Virus record (IMG/VR): IMGVR_UViG_3300045256_000062
Coordinates: 1-44,359 of that record
Reading direction: 5' to 3' (one strand)
From: a virus
Length of the DNA: 44,359 nt
Part shown: positions 22,982 through 29,622 of the stretch, in pieces
How the letters are laid out: every line of letters starts with the position of its first letter
How positions within the stretch are numbered: the first letter of the stretch is position 1
Notes under the pieces: model-generated
Database searches by the model: none
Told to the model about the DNA's origin: nothing
What the model saw: only the letters and a program-made list of their open reading frames with translations
Program-made: the position numbers and the translations under genes

Positions 22982-23730
22982 TGGGCCGCCTTTAGCTGGT
23001 GAACGCTCACTCCGCAATCCCCTGCGAGCTTCTCCAGCAAACTGGTCATCTGCTCGGCTGGGACTAGGTGCGTATCGCGAGCCGTCTTTTTCGCTTTGTG
23101 TGCGGTAAAGATCATGCGCAGCGAATCTTCCTTGTCTTGGTTGTCGGCAATGAAAGCGGGAATGTTCAGGAACTCGGCATAGTGGCCGTTATGCGATTCG
23201 GGCAGAGTATAGAAGAGGGTGTCGGACTTGTGCCGCGCCGCTTGGCGCTCTTTGGCTTCCTTGACCTTGCGCTGGCCGACATCTTGCGCCGCGTCTTTCG
23301 TTCCCACGCCGGAAGCCGCGTTGCCGTCATCGTCCTCACGCGGCACGACGCAGATGCTTTGCAGGGCATAGCGAGCGGCGTAAGTAATGGCCGAGCCAAC
23401 CGACTGAGCATCAAAGCGGTCCCGCTGCACAGCAGGGATGCTCAAATCCGATTCCATCCATTGCCCTGACTTGTGTTGCAAGCGGGTAGTCATTGTGACA
23501 AGAGCCAGCCGCTGGTCACCGCGCTCCTCAAACGTTAGCGCCGGATGCTGCATCACTGTGATGCCCTCGGCGTTCAGGTGCTCCAGCGTTGCGTCAATCA
23601 CCGAAGAAAGGTCTGCGTACTTTGACCGGAAAGCTGGATTGGCGCTCGACTTGATTGCCGCTCCGAACTTGCCCTGTGCCTTTGCCAGGGCCTCAGATAG
23701 TTCGTTAATCTGCTCACTTGTTTTGACCAT
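22978..23730 (-). CDS. erf: ERF-family single-strand annealing protein, 250 aa
   Basis: The N-terminal core matches the ERF family of phage P22: helical start (LSEALAKAQGKFGAAI), NPAFRSKYADLSSVIDATL, then SVGSAITYAARYAL and SICVVPREDDDGN. The protein anneals homologous strands for recombination-dependent replication or genome circularisation. The start has AGGAG 6 nt upstream. It overlaps the upstream 56-aa gene. With RusA it gives a phage recombination set, fitting a circularly permuted genome that must recombine its ends. Confidence 0.9.
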   Translation of the reverse strand: MVKTSEQINELSEALAKAQGKFGAAIKSSANPAFRSKYADLSSVIDATLEHLNAEGITVMQHPALTFEERGDQRLALVTMTTRLQHKSGQWMESDLSIPAVQRDRFDAQSVGSAITYAARYALQSICVVPREDDDGNAASGVGTKDAAQDVGQRKVKEAKERQAARHKSDTLFYTLPESHNGHYAEFLNIPAFIADNQDKEDSLRMIFTAHKAKKTARDTHLVPAEQMTSLLEKLAGDCGVSVHQLKAAQ

Positions 23731-23884
23731 CGCCTTCTCCTTTCTCCCGCGCCACTAGCTGCAAGACTCCATCGGAAAACTTGTCCAGCTCTTCCTCGGT
23801 TATGGGTGCTGTGCGCCAGAAGTCCTTGAAGATGAGCGTTTCAAGCCGCACGACGTCAGCCAGGAACTCGTCAGGCTTTCGCAT
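23714..23884 (-). CDS. Small acidic helical protein, 56 aa
   Basis: ATG 23884-23882, TGA 23716-23714 inside the ERF start. Charged helical product (LETLIFKDFW, ITEEELDKF). It may be a translational leader or partner of ERF. Unrecognised, but tight packing supports it. Confidence 0.55.
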   Translation of the reverse strand: MRKPDEFLADVVRLETLIFKDFWRTAPITEEELDKFSDGVLQLVAREKGEGDGQNK

Positions 23885-24092
23885 CGCTGCCAATCCCCCT
23901 TTCCTTGAGCCACCGCCGCAGCTCTTCGTTGTTCTGCTCGATTCGGGCGATGGAAGCCTTGATTCGCTGGTTGGCCGCGTGCAGGTCCTCCAGCGTCATG
24001 CGCATCTGCCAGTCCATCGTGCCTTCCTCTTCCGGCTCGTCGTAGCAGCCCGTTAGCCGTTCCATGTGGTCAATGAATGGGTCTTGGCTCAT
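23871..24092 (-). CDS. Small helical protein, 73 aa
   Basis: AAGGAGG lies just before the ATG. The sequence is acidic at first (YDEPEEEG) and then forms a long charged helix (LHAANQRIKASIARIEQNNE), likely a coiled coil. The end overlaps the next gene by 14 nt. Unrecognised. Confidence 0.65.
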   Translation of the reverse strand: MSQDPFIDHMERLTGCYDEPEEEGTMDWQMRMTLEDLHAANQRIKASIARIEQNNEELRRWLKERGIGSDAKA

Positions 24093-24108
24093 GCGACCTC
24101 CTTTTCTG

Positions 24109-24915
24109 TCATGCCTTCACAAACTTACCGCTTTCGATGCGGTACCAAGTATTAGCTTCGATTCCATCCTCCCCTACGTAGCCAACGACTACACGGTAGC
24201 GGATGCCATCCCAATAAATCGCGGTGATAGCCCCGTTAGCACCGGCCCTAACTCTGCTGTCCCTGCCGCCAACAGCCCATCCGCAGTCTCCGGTTGCTGA
24301 GGCGTGGCCGGAGTTACCGGTGGCGGATGCGTGGCCGCAGTCTCCGGTGGCGGATGCGTGGCCGTAGTCTCCGGTGGCGGATGCGTGGCCGCAGTCGCCG
24401 GTTGCGGATGCGTGGCCGCAGTAGCCGGTGGCGGATGCGTGGCCGTAGTCTCCGGTGGCGGATGCGTGGCCGTAGTCTCCGGTGGCGGATGCGTGGCCGT
24501 AGTCTCCGGTGGCGGATGCGTGGCCGTAGTAGCCGGTGGCTACCTTCTCGAATTTGTCGTCTGGCATCCGAGCGCGTATGAACGCCATTGCCTCGTGCCA
24601 AGTCTCGTAGCATCCGACCACATTGCCTTTTGGGAACTTGACCTTGCCTTCCAGGTCTATGAGTGACGATTCGGCTACTTCTACGACTAGCCAGCGTATT
24701 TTCTCGGCCTGCACCTTGAGCGACCAGTCACCAGCGCCCCACAGCCAGCCGTGCAATCCGTTGCCGCATTCCTTCGTCGGCTCCCAGTCGCTCGCCTCGA
24801 CTGGACCATTTTCCGGCCAAGTGAAGCCGTACGAACTAGACATATCGGCTGCCACTGTGCGAAGTACTAGAACTGTTTCTGGCGCTGTTTTTCGGTCAGT
24901 ACTCTTTTCCTTCAT
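24109..24915 (-). CDS. DUF7666-like domain plus nine GHASATG repeats, 268 aa
   Basis: The N-terminal 125 residues include SYGFTWPENG, CGNGLHGWLWG, WLVVEV and LEGKVKFPKG, a layout I associate with the DUF7666 type. Nine 9-residue units of the form xx-GHASATG follow, where xx is DY, DC, YY, YC or NS, then a tenth divergent unit. The period and composition suggest a beta-solenoid. A C-terminal globular part ends the protein (YWDGIRYRVVVGYVGE). The ATG at 24915 overlaps the upstream stop (ATGA) and is preceded by AAGGGGG. Function unknown; similar repeats are common in phages and prophages. Confidence 0.7.
   Translation of the reverse strand: MKEKSTDRKTAPETVLVLRTVAADMSSSYGFTWPENGPVEASDWEPTKECGNGLHGWLWGAGDWSLKVQAEKIRWLVVEVAESSLIDLEGKVKFPKGNVVGCYETWHEAMAFIRARMPDDKFEKVATGYYGHASATGDYGHASATGDYGHASATGDYGHASATGYCGHASATGDCGHASATGDYGHASATGDCGHASATGNSGHASATGDCGWAVGGRDSRVRAGANGAITAIYWDGIRYRVVVGYVGEDGIEANTWYRIESGKFVKA
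24285..24540. repeat. 27-bp-period tandem repeat (GHASATG units)
   Basis: Nine near-identical 27-bp units plus a partial one inside the gene above. Variation is concentrated in the two codons between GHASATG blocks, mostly a Tyr/Cys alternation from a single base. Confidence 0.9.
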
Positions 24916-25154
24916 GCGACCCCCTTTTGCCGTGTGGCCCTTTGTGGCGGGATCTTCGGCACTGGACACGACCCGCCACATTCGGCTGCGAATGTTACGT
25001 GGACGCCCACCTGCCGCTTTTGCTCTAATCCGATTCGCAGCAAATGCCGAATCTCATCCAGCAGCGACCGCTCTTCCATCTCCGCCAGACTGCGGATTTC
25101 GTCGAGCATTGCTTCTATGACCCTGACGCGCATACAGCTCCACTTTTTGTCCAT
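24912..25154 (-). CDS. Ribbon-helix-helix-type regulator, first gene of the early operon, 80 aa
   Basis: Residues about 8-45 (MRVRVIEAMLDEIRSLAEME followed by a second helix) have the strand-helix-helix layout of Arc/MetJ-type DNA-binding proteins. A Cys pair (CGGSC) and a Pro-rich tail follow. It could bind operators in the 25155-25405 region and regulate its own operon. The ATG at 25154 has GAGG upstream; an internal ATG at 25133 with GGAG is an alternative. Confidence 0.6.
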   Translation of the reverse strand: MDKKWSCMRVRVIEAMLDEIRSLAEMEERSLLDEIRHLLRIGLEQKRQVGVHVTFAAECGGSCPVPKIPPQRATRQKGVA

Positions 25155-25405
25155 CGCTCTGCCTCATTCCCAGCCGGGGGACTGGGAGGGAATTTGGCCC
25201 TGAGCACCCTATGCCAACCACACAACCGCCTGACCGTGCCTCCTGAATCCGCTCTAAATCCTTTGTTTTCCGCACCCCTGTACGGAAAACCAACCAAATC
25301 AAACCTGCTCAACAACACCCAAGATGCGGTACTAAATTCCGCACGTGCGCCAGGTCTAAAGTCCCCGCTACGCGCATACGGAGCAAACCATGCCAAGGGA
25401 AACCC
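25155..25405. promoter_or_regulatory. Divergent control region of the early operon
   Basis: About 250 bp between the minus-strand early operon and the plus-strand 111-aa gene. A perfect inverted repeat is present (listed separately). I find no convincing -35/-10 pair in either direction, which may mean that transcription needs an activator or another sigma factor. Confidence 0.5.
25265..25290. promoter_or_regulatory. Inverted repeat, possible operator
   Basis: GTTTTCCG (25265-25272) and CGGAAAAC (25283-25290) are a perfect 8-bp inverted repeat with a 10-bp centre, which places the half sites on nearly the same DNA face. Ribbon-helix-helix dimers commonly bind such sites; one is encoded next door. 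Confidence 0.5.
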
Positions 25406-25741
25406 ATGCCCGGCCCACTGACCGCAGACGAAAGGCATCGCCGCGTAGTCCAGTACCTAGAGACCCTGAACAAAGGCCAGCTAGCCAACTTCCAGCTTGG
25501 CCGCATGAATCGCGTCTCAAACTTCCGTAAGGCCCTAATCCAGCTAATGGAGCAGTTCATCGAAGCCAGAGCCGAGGAACTTTGTGCGGCATGGCTCCAG
25601 CAGTACGCGGCTCCGCGCCCAAGAGAGGACGTAGCAGAAGGCAGGCTCCCGCTCCCGCAGGCGAAGAAGCGGCGAATGCCTGTATGGGTCAAACGTGCTG
25701 TAGAGGCTGAAAAATCAAGGAGATACGCGCAAAAATACTGA
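25406..25741 (+). CDS. Unknown basic protein on the plus strand, 111 aa
   Basis: Helical N-terminal 70 residues (RRVVQYLETLNKGQLANFQLG, FRKALIQLMEQFIEARAEEL), then a basic Pro/Arg-rich C-terminus (KKRRMPVWVKR). AAGGGA lies 5 nt before the ATG. It diverges from the early operon and is flanked by two ribbon-helix-helix genes, so it may be a regulator. The other frames across it look poorer. Confidence 0.6.
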   Translation: MPGPLTADERHRRVVQYLETLNKGQLANFQLGRMNRVSNFRKALIQLMEQFIEARAEELCAAWLQQYAAPRPREDVAEGRLPLPQAKKRRMPVWVKRAVEAEKSRRYAQKY

Positions 25742-25810
25742 GGGTAACAAGTCGTTATATTATGTAAACCAGCGGGGCGCATTGTGGCGCGTAGGGTCAT
25801 GGGGATTCAG

Positions 25811-25960
25811 CTAGGCTGCTTGCTCCTGCTTGGGTTGCTGCGCTGCCAGGTAGGCGCGAATCGCTAGGGTGAGATGGTGCTGGAGATGCCGCCCGTCTTT
25901 CTTGGCAAAGGCCTTGATAGCCTTGTACTCGGGCAGCCCGATTTTCACTGTCTTAAGCAT
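25811..25960 (-). CDS. Arc-like ribbon-helix-helix regulator, 49 aa
   Basis: ATG 25960-25958, TAG 25813-25811. The short protein reads MLKTVKIGLPEYKAIKAFAK and then HLTLAIRAYLAA, a strand followed by two helices as in Arc/CopG DNA-binding dimers. A clear promoter ends 8 nt before the ATG and there is no ribosome-binding site, so the message is probably leaderless. An inverted repeat between the promoter boxes may be its autoregulatory site. Confidence 0.65.
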   Translation of the reverse strand: MLKTVKIGLPEYKAIKAFAKKDGRHLQHHLTLAIRAYLAAQQPKQEQAA

Positions 25961-25968
25961 GTGGGAAG

Positions 25969-25996
25969 TCTACACCTAAGTGGAAAAGGGTGTCAA
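25969..25996 (-). promoter_or_regulatory. Promoter with operator for the Arc-like gene
   Basis: On the minus strand TTGACA (25996-25991), a 16-bp spacer and TGTAGA (25974-25969). Inverted half sites ACACC (25972-25976) and GGTGT (25989-25993), 12 bp apart, cover both boxes. Predicted transcription begins within about 2 nt of the ATG. Confidence 0.6.
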
Positions 25997-26047
25997 GAGA
26001 AAAGTGGAGTACTAGCGAAGAATGTTACTGAGGTACTAGAGAGGGGA

Positions 26048-26139
26048 TTTGGCGGCGAGAGGGGAGTCCAGGGAGTTATGCGCCATTGCCATTGACACTC
26101 CCCTCTTGATCGTTAGGGCTGGCTAGGCCCACCGCCAAA
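26048..26139. other. Nested inverted repeats in the intergenic region
   Basis: Outer arms TTTGGCGG (26048-26055) and CCGCCAAA (26132-26139) enclose inner arms AGAGGGGAGT (26058-26067) and ACTCCCCTCT (26097-26106). Both pairs are perfect. The outer arm begins just after the stop of the 39-aa gene. The element could be a structured RNA, a two-way terminator or an origin-like DNA structure. No T-run follows, so a classic terminator is less likely. Confidence 0.6.
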
Positions 26140-26141
26140 GA

Positions 26142-26261
26142 TTATGCCTTGCTGATGAGGTCGCGCAACTTGCCGATGCCAGCCGCGGCCACAGCGCCGC
26201 CTACCAGCCCGATGATGATGCCCCAGCCGAACGTGCCAAAGCTGAATGCGAACAGTTCCAT
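26142..26261 (-). CDS. Small hydrophobic membrane protein, 39 aa
   Basis: ATG 26261-26259 with a strong AGGAGG 7 nt upstream, TAA 26144-26142. One glycine-rich membrane segment (WGIIIGLVGGAVAAAGIG) is followed by a short basic end. It may be a holin-like or toxin-like peptide; a strong ribosome-binding site before so short a gene is a sign that it is expressed. Unrecognised. Confidence 0.6.
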   Translation of the reverse strand: MELFAFSFGTFGWGIIIGLVGGAVAAAGIGKLRDLISKA

Positions 26262-26287
26262 GTTTGTTTCCTCCTAAAAGATTCCAT

Positions 26288-26617
26288 TTAGTCCGTTATT
26301 CCAAGAACCTTGGCGTCGTCCGCATCCTCTGCCGCGACCTTCTCAGCTTCCATCAGGCAGAAGCAGCCCCATGCGATAGCGGCTAGGTTGTCATCGTACT
26401 GATTGCCGCGCTCCAAATATTCAAATAGATGTTCGACAAGGTGATTCTTGCGCTCTTCGAGGTATTCCCGGTCACGCAGACCGCGCTTCCAGTATTTCTC
26501 TTCTCCGTATTTTTGACAGCCAAGGGTATAGCGCATAGCCAGACGCCGCAGTCCCTCTTTAGGAACAAGGCGATATTCGATTCCAAGTGTGCGCGTCAGT
26601 TTTGGGTCAAGTGCCAT
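26288..26617 (-). CDS. dATP/dGTP pyrophosphohydrolase-like protein (DUF5664 type), 109 aa
   Basis: The sequence YRLVPKEGLRRLAMRY, GCQKYGEEKYWKRGL, NHLVEHLFEYLERG and DDNLAAIAWGCFCLM follows the all-alpha NTP-pyrophosphohydrolase pattern known as DUF5664, related to MazG. The Glu and Asp residues of the helices would bind metal. Such enzymes change the dNTP pool in phage-infected cells. Length is typical for a single domain. Confidence 0.7.
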   Translation of the reverse strand: MALDPKLTRTLGIEYRLVPKEGLRRLAMRYTLGCQKYGEEKYWKRGLRDREYLEERKNHLVEHLFEYLERGNQYDDNLAAIAWGCFCLMEAEKVAAEDADDAKVLGITD

Positions 26618-26738
26618 AAACTCGTTTATTCAGGGCGGCAAGTGCTATCGATGGTGTCCCCATGCTCCCCCTGCCGCCCCGCCAGATTCGGGCCTGCTAG
26701 CCCGCTCACTAGGCCGTTTTCTCTCGGCCATCGCAAGG
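26618..26738. other. Short intergenic gap
   Basis: A G/C-rich gap. It contains GGCGGC and GCCGCC words that could pair. A 28-codon frame (26645-26731, minus) is open but has no ribosome-binding site, so I do not call it a gene. Confidence 0.4.
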
Positions 26739-27443
26739 TCAAAATAGCGAGCAAACCACTGCCCCGCCCACAGCCCCTATTGCCGCGCCCTTTGCGCCCT
26801 GTGAGCCGCCAGCCGCCGCCCCAGCCCCGGCACAGGCGATAACCTTGACCTGCTTGCCAAGCCTGTGAATCCAGTTTCCCCCTTTTGCCGCGGTTAGCGC
26901 TGCGTCCCGCTGGGTCTTGAGGCTGTCTATCTGCTGCTGGGCCAGCTTCGCCTCTGCCGCCCGTTGCTGCTGCACATCGGCCAAATCCGCTTGCGTCTTG
27001 GCTAGGTCCAGCTTGCACGTCTCACAGGCCTGCACATATTCTTTCGCTGCTGGAAAGTCCGCTTGCGGCACAGGAACAGTCGGCAAAGGGTTGGGATTCT
27101 CTTTCGTCGGCGCGGGCGTCACCACCTGCAGCGGTACAGGCAGATTCGCTCGTTGATTGATGAGTGCCAACACCTGAGTCATAGAGCCTTGAAACTGCTT
27201 CTGGAGCGTGGCCGCGTTCTGCTGATACTCCGCATCCCGCGCCTTGAGCTTGGCGTCGAAGTCCGCCTGCATCGCTTTCTGCTGGTCCACAAGCTGCCGC
27301 TGGAACTGTGCTTGGGCATCCTGTGTGGCTTGGTTCTTGGCTTGGACGATTTGCTGGTGAACGTAGGCGGTAGCCGCCAGCAGCGCGAGAATCCCTACCC
27401 CTGCCACTGCCGCGATTCGGGTATGCGTTGAGGACCAAATCAT
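26739..27443 (-). CDS. Membrane-anchored coiled-coil protein, 234 aa
   Basis: N-terminal membrane segment (IAAVAGVGILALLAATAYV), long Gln/Ala-rich coiled coil (residues about 30-90), a Pro-rich linker (PAPTKENPNPLPTVPVPQ), a second coiled coil and a glycine-zipper end (AGAGAAAGG, AIGAVGGAVV). The layout is like an inner-membrane spanin extended by a glycine-rich tail, but no outer-membrane partner is seen. The ATG overlaps the methyltransferase stop (ATGA); the longer frame is ignored. A role in lysis or virion entry is inference. Confidence 0.6.
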   Translation of the reverse strand: MIWSSTHTRIAAVAGVGILALLAATAYVHQQIVQAKNQATQDAQAQFQRQLVDQQKAMQADFDAKLKARDAEYQQNAATLQKQFQGSMTQVLALINQRANLPVPLQVVTPAPTKENPNPLPTVPVPQADFPAAKEYVQACETCKLDLAKTQADLADVQQQRAAEAKLAQQQIDSLKTQRDAALTAAKGGNWIHRLGKQVKVIACAGAGAAAGGSQGAKGAAIGAVGGAVVCSLF

Positions 27444-28117
27444 GTGAAACTCAATACCTCTTGGCTGAGCCGCTTGGCGGCGATTTCGCAATACTTCTCC
27501 TCGATTTCTATACCGATAGCTGGCAGACCATTAAACTTCGCCGCAATCAGCGTTGTTCCGCTGCCGGCAAACGGGTCTAACACGGTTCCTTCTACCCATT
27601 TAGCGACAAGCCAGCGGAGATGCTGCAATCTGCGCGGAGCCGGGTGCTCGCCGTGGCATGGCCGCCCCCATTCTTTGTGCTTTGTCACAATCACTCTCCG
27701 AACATCGCTGCGCGTGCTGGTGTACTCACCACTGATTAGCCGTCGCCCGGGCCGTGATTTAGGCCACTCGCCAAAGACGTACGCCACATCAGCTCCGTAA
27801 AGGCACCGTCCTTTTCTTGTAGGGCAGGCGTAACGTAGCCAGCACAATCGTAGGAATGGAAAAAACTCTGGAACGGCTGATAGAAAACGCGGGTCTGAAT
27901 CGCAGCCAAGGTGAACAATGAGCCTCTTCGCTCGCGGAAGCGCATGGCACATCTCTTTCATTAGCGGCCCGGGCCGCTCCCATCCAATAAGATGCGGAGA
28001 ACTGTTCGGCCAAACCGGATCAGTGAGCACAGTATCTACATTGGCCAGCGTTGGCAGGATCTCGCGGCAATCGCCATGGTAAATGGTGATGCCCTTTTCC
28101 TCGTAGTACGGCTTCAC
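27440..28117 (-). CDS. DNA methyltransferase, beta class, with TDPVW motif IV, 225 aa
   Basis: N-terminal GITIYHGDCREILP, motif IV as LTDPVWP (in place of DPPY) and motif I as TVLDPFAGSGTT near residue 180 give the beta-class order, motif IV before motif I. DPVW occurs in other phage enzymes, as I recall, so it need not be inactive. GTG 28117 overlaps the stop of the 35-aa gene (GTGA). The last 28 residues (AIGIEIEEKYCEIAAKRLSQ and onward) are shared with the second methyltransferase and the remnant at 18311. Target base and site are unknown. Confidence 0.85.
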   Translation of the reverse strand: MKPYYEEKGITIYHGDCREILPTLANVDTVLTDPVWPNSSPHLIGWERPGPLMKEMCHALPRAKRLIVHLGCDSDPRFLSAVPEFFPFLRLCWLRYACPTRKGRCLYGADVAYVFGEWPKSRPGRRLISGEYTSTRSDVRRVIVTKHKEWGRPCHGEHPAPRRLQHLRWLVAKWVEGTVLDPFAGSGTTLIAAKFNGLPAIGIEIEEKYCEIAAKRLSQEVLSFT

Positions 28118-28221
28118 CGTGGCTTCCGCGAGAAAATTAAACTAATGATGCTTCCGCCAAGAAAGCATAGGCTCCCCGCAACGTAGAGGCAGTACACAAT
28201 CGTTTGCCAGTGCTGTTTCAT
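28114..28221 (-). CDS. Small single-span membrane protein, 35 aa
   Basis: ATG 28221-28219, TGA 28116-28114 overlapping the methyltransferase GTG. One hydrophobic segment (IVYCLYVAGSLCFLGGSIIS) with a short basic tail. It follows a promoter candidate by 12 nt. It may be a small holin-type peptide, because the endolysin lies nearby. Low ribosome-binding-site support. Confidence 0.5.
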   Translation of the reverse strand: MKQHWQTIVYCLYVAGSLCFLGGSIISLIFSRKPR

Positions 28222-28233
28222 GGGGGTGACTCT

Positions 28234-28263
28234 TCGATAGCGCGAATGAAAGGCGAAGGTCAA
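28234..28263 (-). promoter_or_regulatory. Promoter candidate before the first methyltransferase block
   Basis: On the minus strand TTGACC (28263-28258), 18 bp, TATCGA (28239-28234). The sequence around it (CTATTGACCTTCGC) is almost the same as at 29651 before the second methyltransferase, so the two promoters share an origin. Confidence 0.45.
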
Positions 28264-28308
28264 TAGTCCTTCTTTGGTACGGCTGGAGTGGTAGTACTAT
28301 GCTTACGC

Positions 28309-28617
28309 TTACTGTCTAAGGCCTTCTGCGCCCCTTTCTTCACAAAGTCGTGCGCGGCTTCCAATGGCGTCGCAGAACTCGGTGGGATGGCCCAACTCAA
28401 GATCACTGTCGAAGATGGTCTCCTTCTTGAGCGTGGCTATGCAATGCACCCGCCAATCGTCTATCTCCTGCTGTTCCAGCTTCTTGCCGTTGACGTGGGC
28501 CACGATGACGGGCTTGTTGGTGATAGTGCAGGATGCGTGCAAAGCTTCGGGTTTCTGCGCGTAAGCGGGAAGGGCTAGAAGGCTACTCACCAGCAGTAGC
28601 TTGTTGAACTTCTTCAT
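28309..28617 (-). CDS. Small secreted protein, 102 aa
   Basis: Clear signal peptide (MKKFNKLLLVSSLLALPAYA), predicted cleavage before Gln. The mature part has three Cys (CTIT, HCIA, FCDA) and a charged middle; the last 25 residues are Arg- and Glu-rich. It starts inside the end of the endolysin gene, 35 nt overlap, suggesting coupling to lysis. A spanin-like or periplasmic role is possible. Unrecognised. Confidence 0.7.
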   Translation of the reverse strand: MKKFNKLLLVSSLLALPAYAQKPEALHASCTITNKPVIVAHVNGKKLEQQEIDDWRVHCIATLKKETIFDSDLELGHPTEFCDAIGSRARLCEERGAEGLRQ

Positions 28618-28972
28618 AATTGGTCACCATCAGCGGGGGATAGACGGTGTTCTTTCTCTGCTGGGCGTGAATGTGCTCGTTGTCAGTGTTGGGATCTTCG
28701 ATAAACGCAAAGAAGTGTTCCGTACCTAATTCGGCCACAATGGCATCCAGGAGGGCTTGCTTGTCGGGGACGTCATGCGTCCGAATGTCGTAGGCGCGGC
28801 CCTTGTGATGAGGATCGTCAACGCCAGAATGCGTTCCGTCGCAGGCAGAAGTAATTGTCACGTCATGCCCGATCTTCTTGCAGGCGGCGTCTATGGCGGC
28901 AAGGATGCGAAACCCTGCTGGCGCTATCACCGTGAACTGCACGCCATCTTTAACGCGGACAACGGGGATCAT
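28583..28972 (-). CDS. M15-type peptidase endolysin, 129 aa
   Basis: Zinc-site pattern of the M15 (VanY/endolysin) group: H55/H56-KGRAYD62 and a C-terminal EHIH (H102). The preceding GTHSGVDDPHH stretch is the usual loop. It would cut peptide cross-links in the cell wall. The ATG at 28972 overlaps the methyltransferase stop (ATGA); the longer open frame is ignored as an overlap. There is no signal peptide, so a holin is needed. Candidate holins are the nearby small membrane proteins. Confidence 0.75.
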   Translation of the reverse strand: MIPVVRVKDGVQFTVIAPAGFRILAAIDAACKKIGHDVTITSACDGTHSGVDDPHHKGRAYDIRTHDVPDKQALLDAIVAELGTEHFFAFIEDPNTDNEHIHAQQRKNTVYPPLMVTNYEEVQQATAGE

Positions 28973-29613
28973 GCGAAGCTCAAAACCTCTTGGCTCAGGC
29001 GTTTGGCGGCTATCTCGCAATACTTCTCTTCGATCTCGATTCCGATGGCGCGACGGCCCAAGTCCTTGGCGGCTCGGAGCGTCGTGCCGCTGCCCATGAA
29101 TGGGTCTAGAACAGTGCCTTGCGGCGTCCAACGCGATTCTAGGCACCACTTCATTAGGGCGATAGGCTTTTGCGTTGGATGTTCTAGCGCTTCGTCGGAA
29201 GCCCGCATCATTCCGTTCCAGAGCCAACGAAACAGCCGGACGCCTTTGACGAAATTGCTCCAAGCAAGCTCGCACCTAGATTGGTCCAAGTCATCCGGGC
29301 GCTCTTTGTCCCATACAAGCCAGCCAGAGGAAACTGGTAAGCGGTCAGCATAATAATTGGCTCCCCATAAGATGCAAGGCCACTGGAGCCAGAATGTCGG
29401 GTCAAATGGCTTATCGTCATCATGCACTGGCGGATAATCCCTGCAAGCGGCAAGAACACCCCTGCCACGTTCGGCGTAGTTTGTAGGGTGAGCAATCCCA
29501 TACGGCGGGTCAGTCAGCACCAAGTCCACTGGCTCGAGCTGCGGTAGAATCTCCCTGCAATCCCCGTGGTAAATCGTGATGCCTGCCTTGCTGTCCTCGT
29601 AATAGGGCTTCAT
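28969..29613 (-). CDS. N6-adenine-type DNA methyltransferase, beta class, 214 aa
   Basis: Motif IV is a clean LTDPPYG near residue 33 and motif I is TVLDPFMGSGTT near residue 170, in beta-class order. The N-terminus (MKPYYEDS, GITIYHGDCREILP) and the C-terminus (RRAIGIEIEEKYCEI and LSQEVLSFA) match those of the 225-aa enzyme, while the middle differs: the two are paralogues with different target-recognition parts. It has its own promoter and probably a leaderless message. DPPY suggests adenine N6 methylation. Confidence 0.9.
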   Translation of the reverse strand: MKPYYEDSKAGITIYHGDCREILPQLEPVDLVLTDPPYGIAHPTNYAERGRGVLAACRDYPPVHDDDKPFDPTFWLQWPCILWGANYYADRLPVSSGWLVWDKERPDDLDQSRCELAWSNFVKGVRLFRWLWNGMMRASDEALEHPTQKPIALMKWCLESRWTPQGTVLDPFMGSGTTLRAAKDLGRRAIGIEIEEKYCEIAAKRLSQEVLSFA

Positions 29614-29622
29614 TCGGTTTTT

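Noticed and set aside
22377-24540. Possible CRISPR arrays at the 18-bp and 27-bp repeats
   Set aside because: The units follow each other without spacers and stay in frame with clear proteins; no cas genes are present.
26645-26731. 28-codon frame after the coiled-coil protein gene
   Set aside because: No ribosome-binding site, and low-complexity Gly/Arg composition.
28583-29275. Long 230-codon version of the endolysin frame
   Set aside because: The first 100 codons lie inside the methyltransferase gene in another frame and are Arg-rich noise; the ATG at 28972 has an ATGA overlap.
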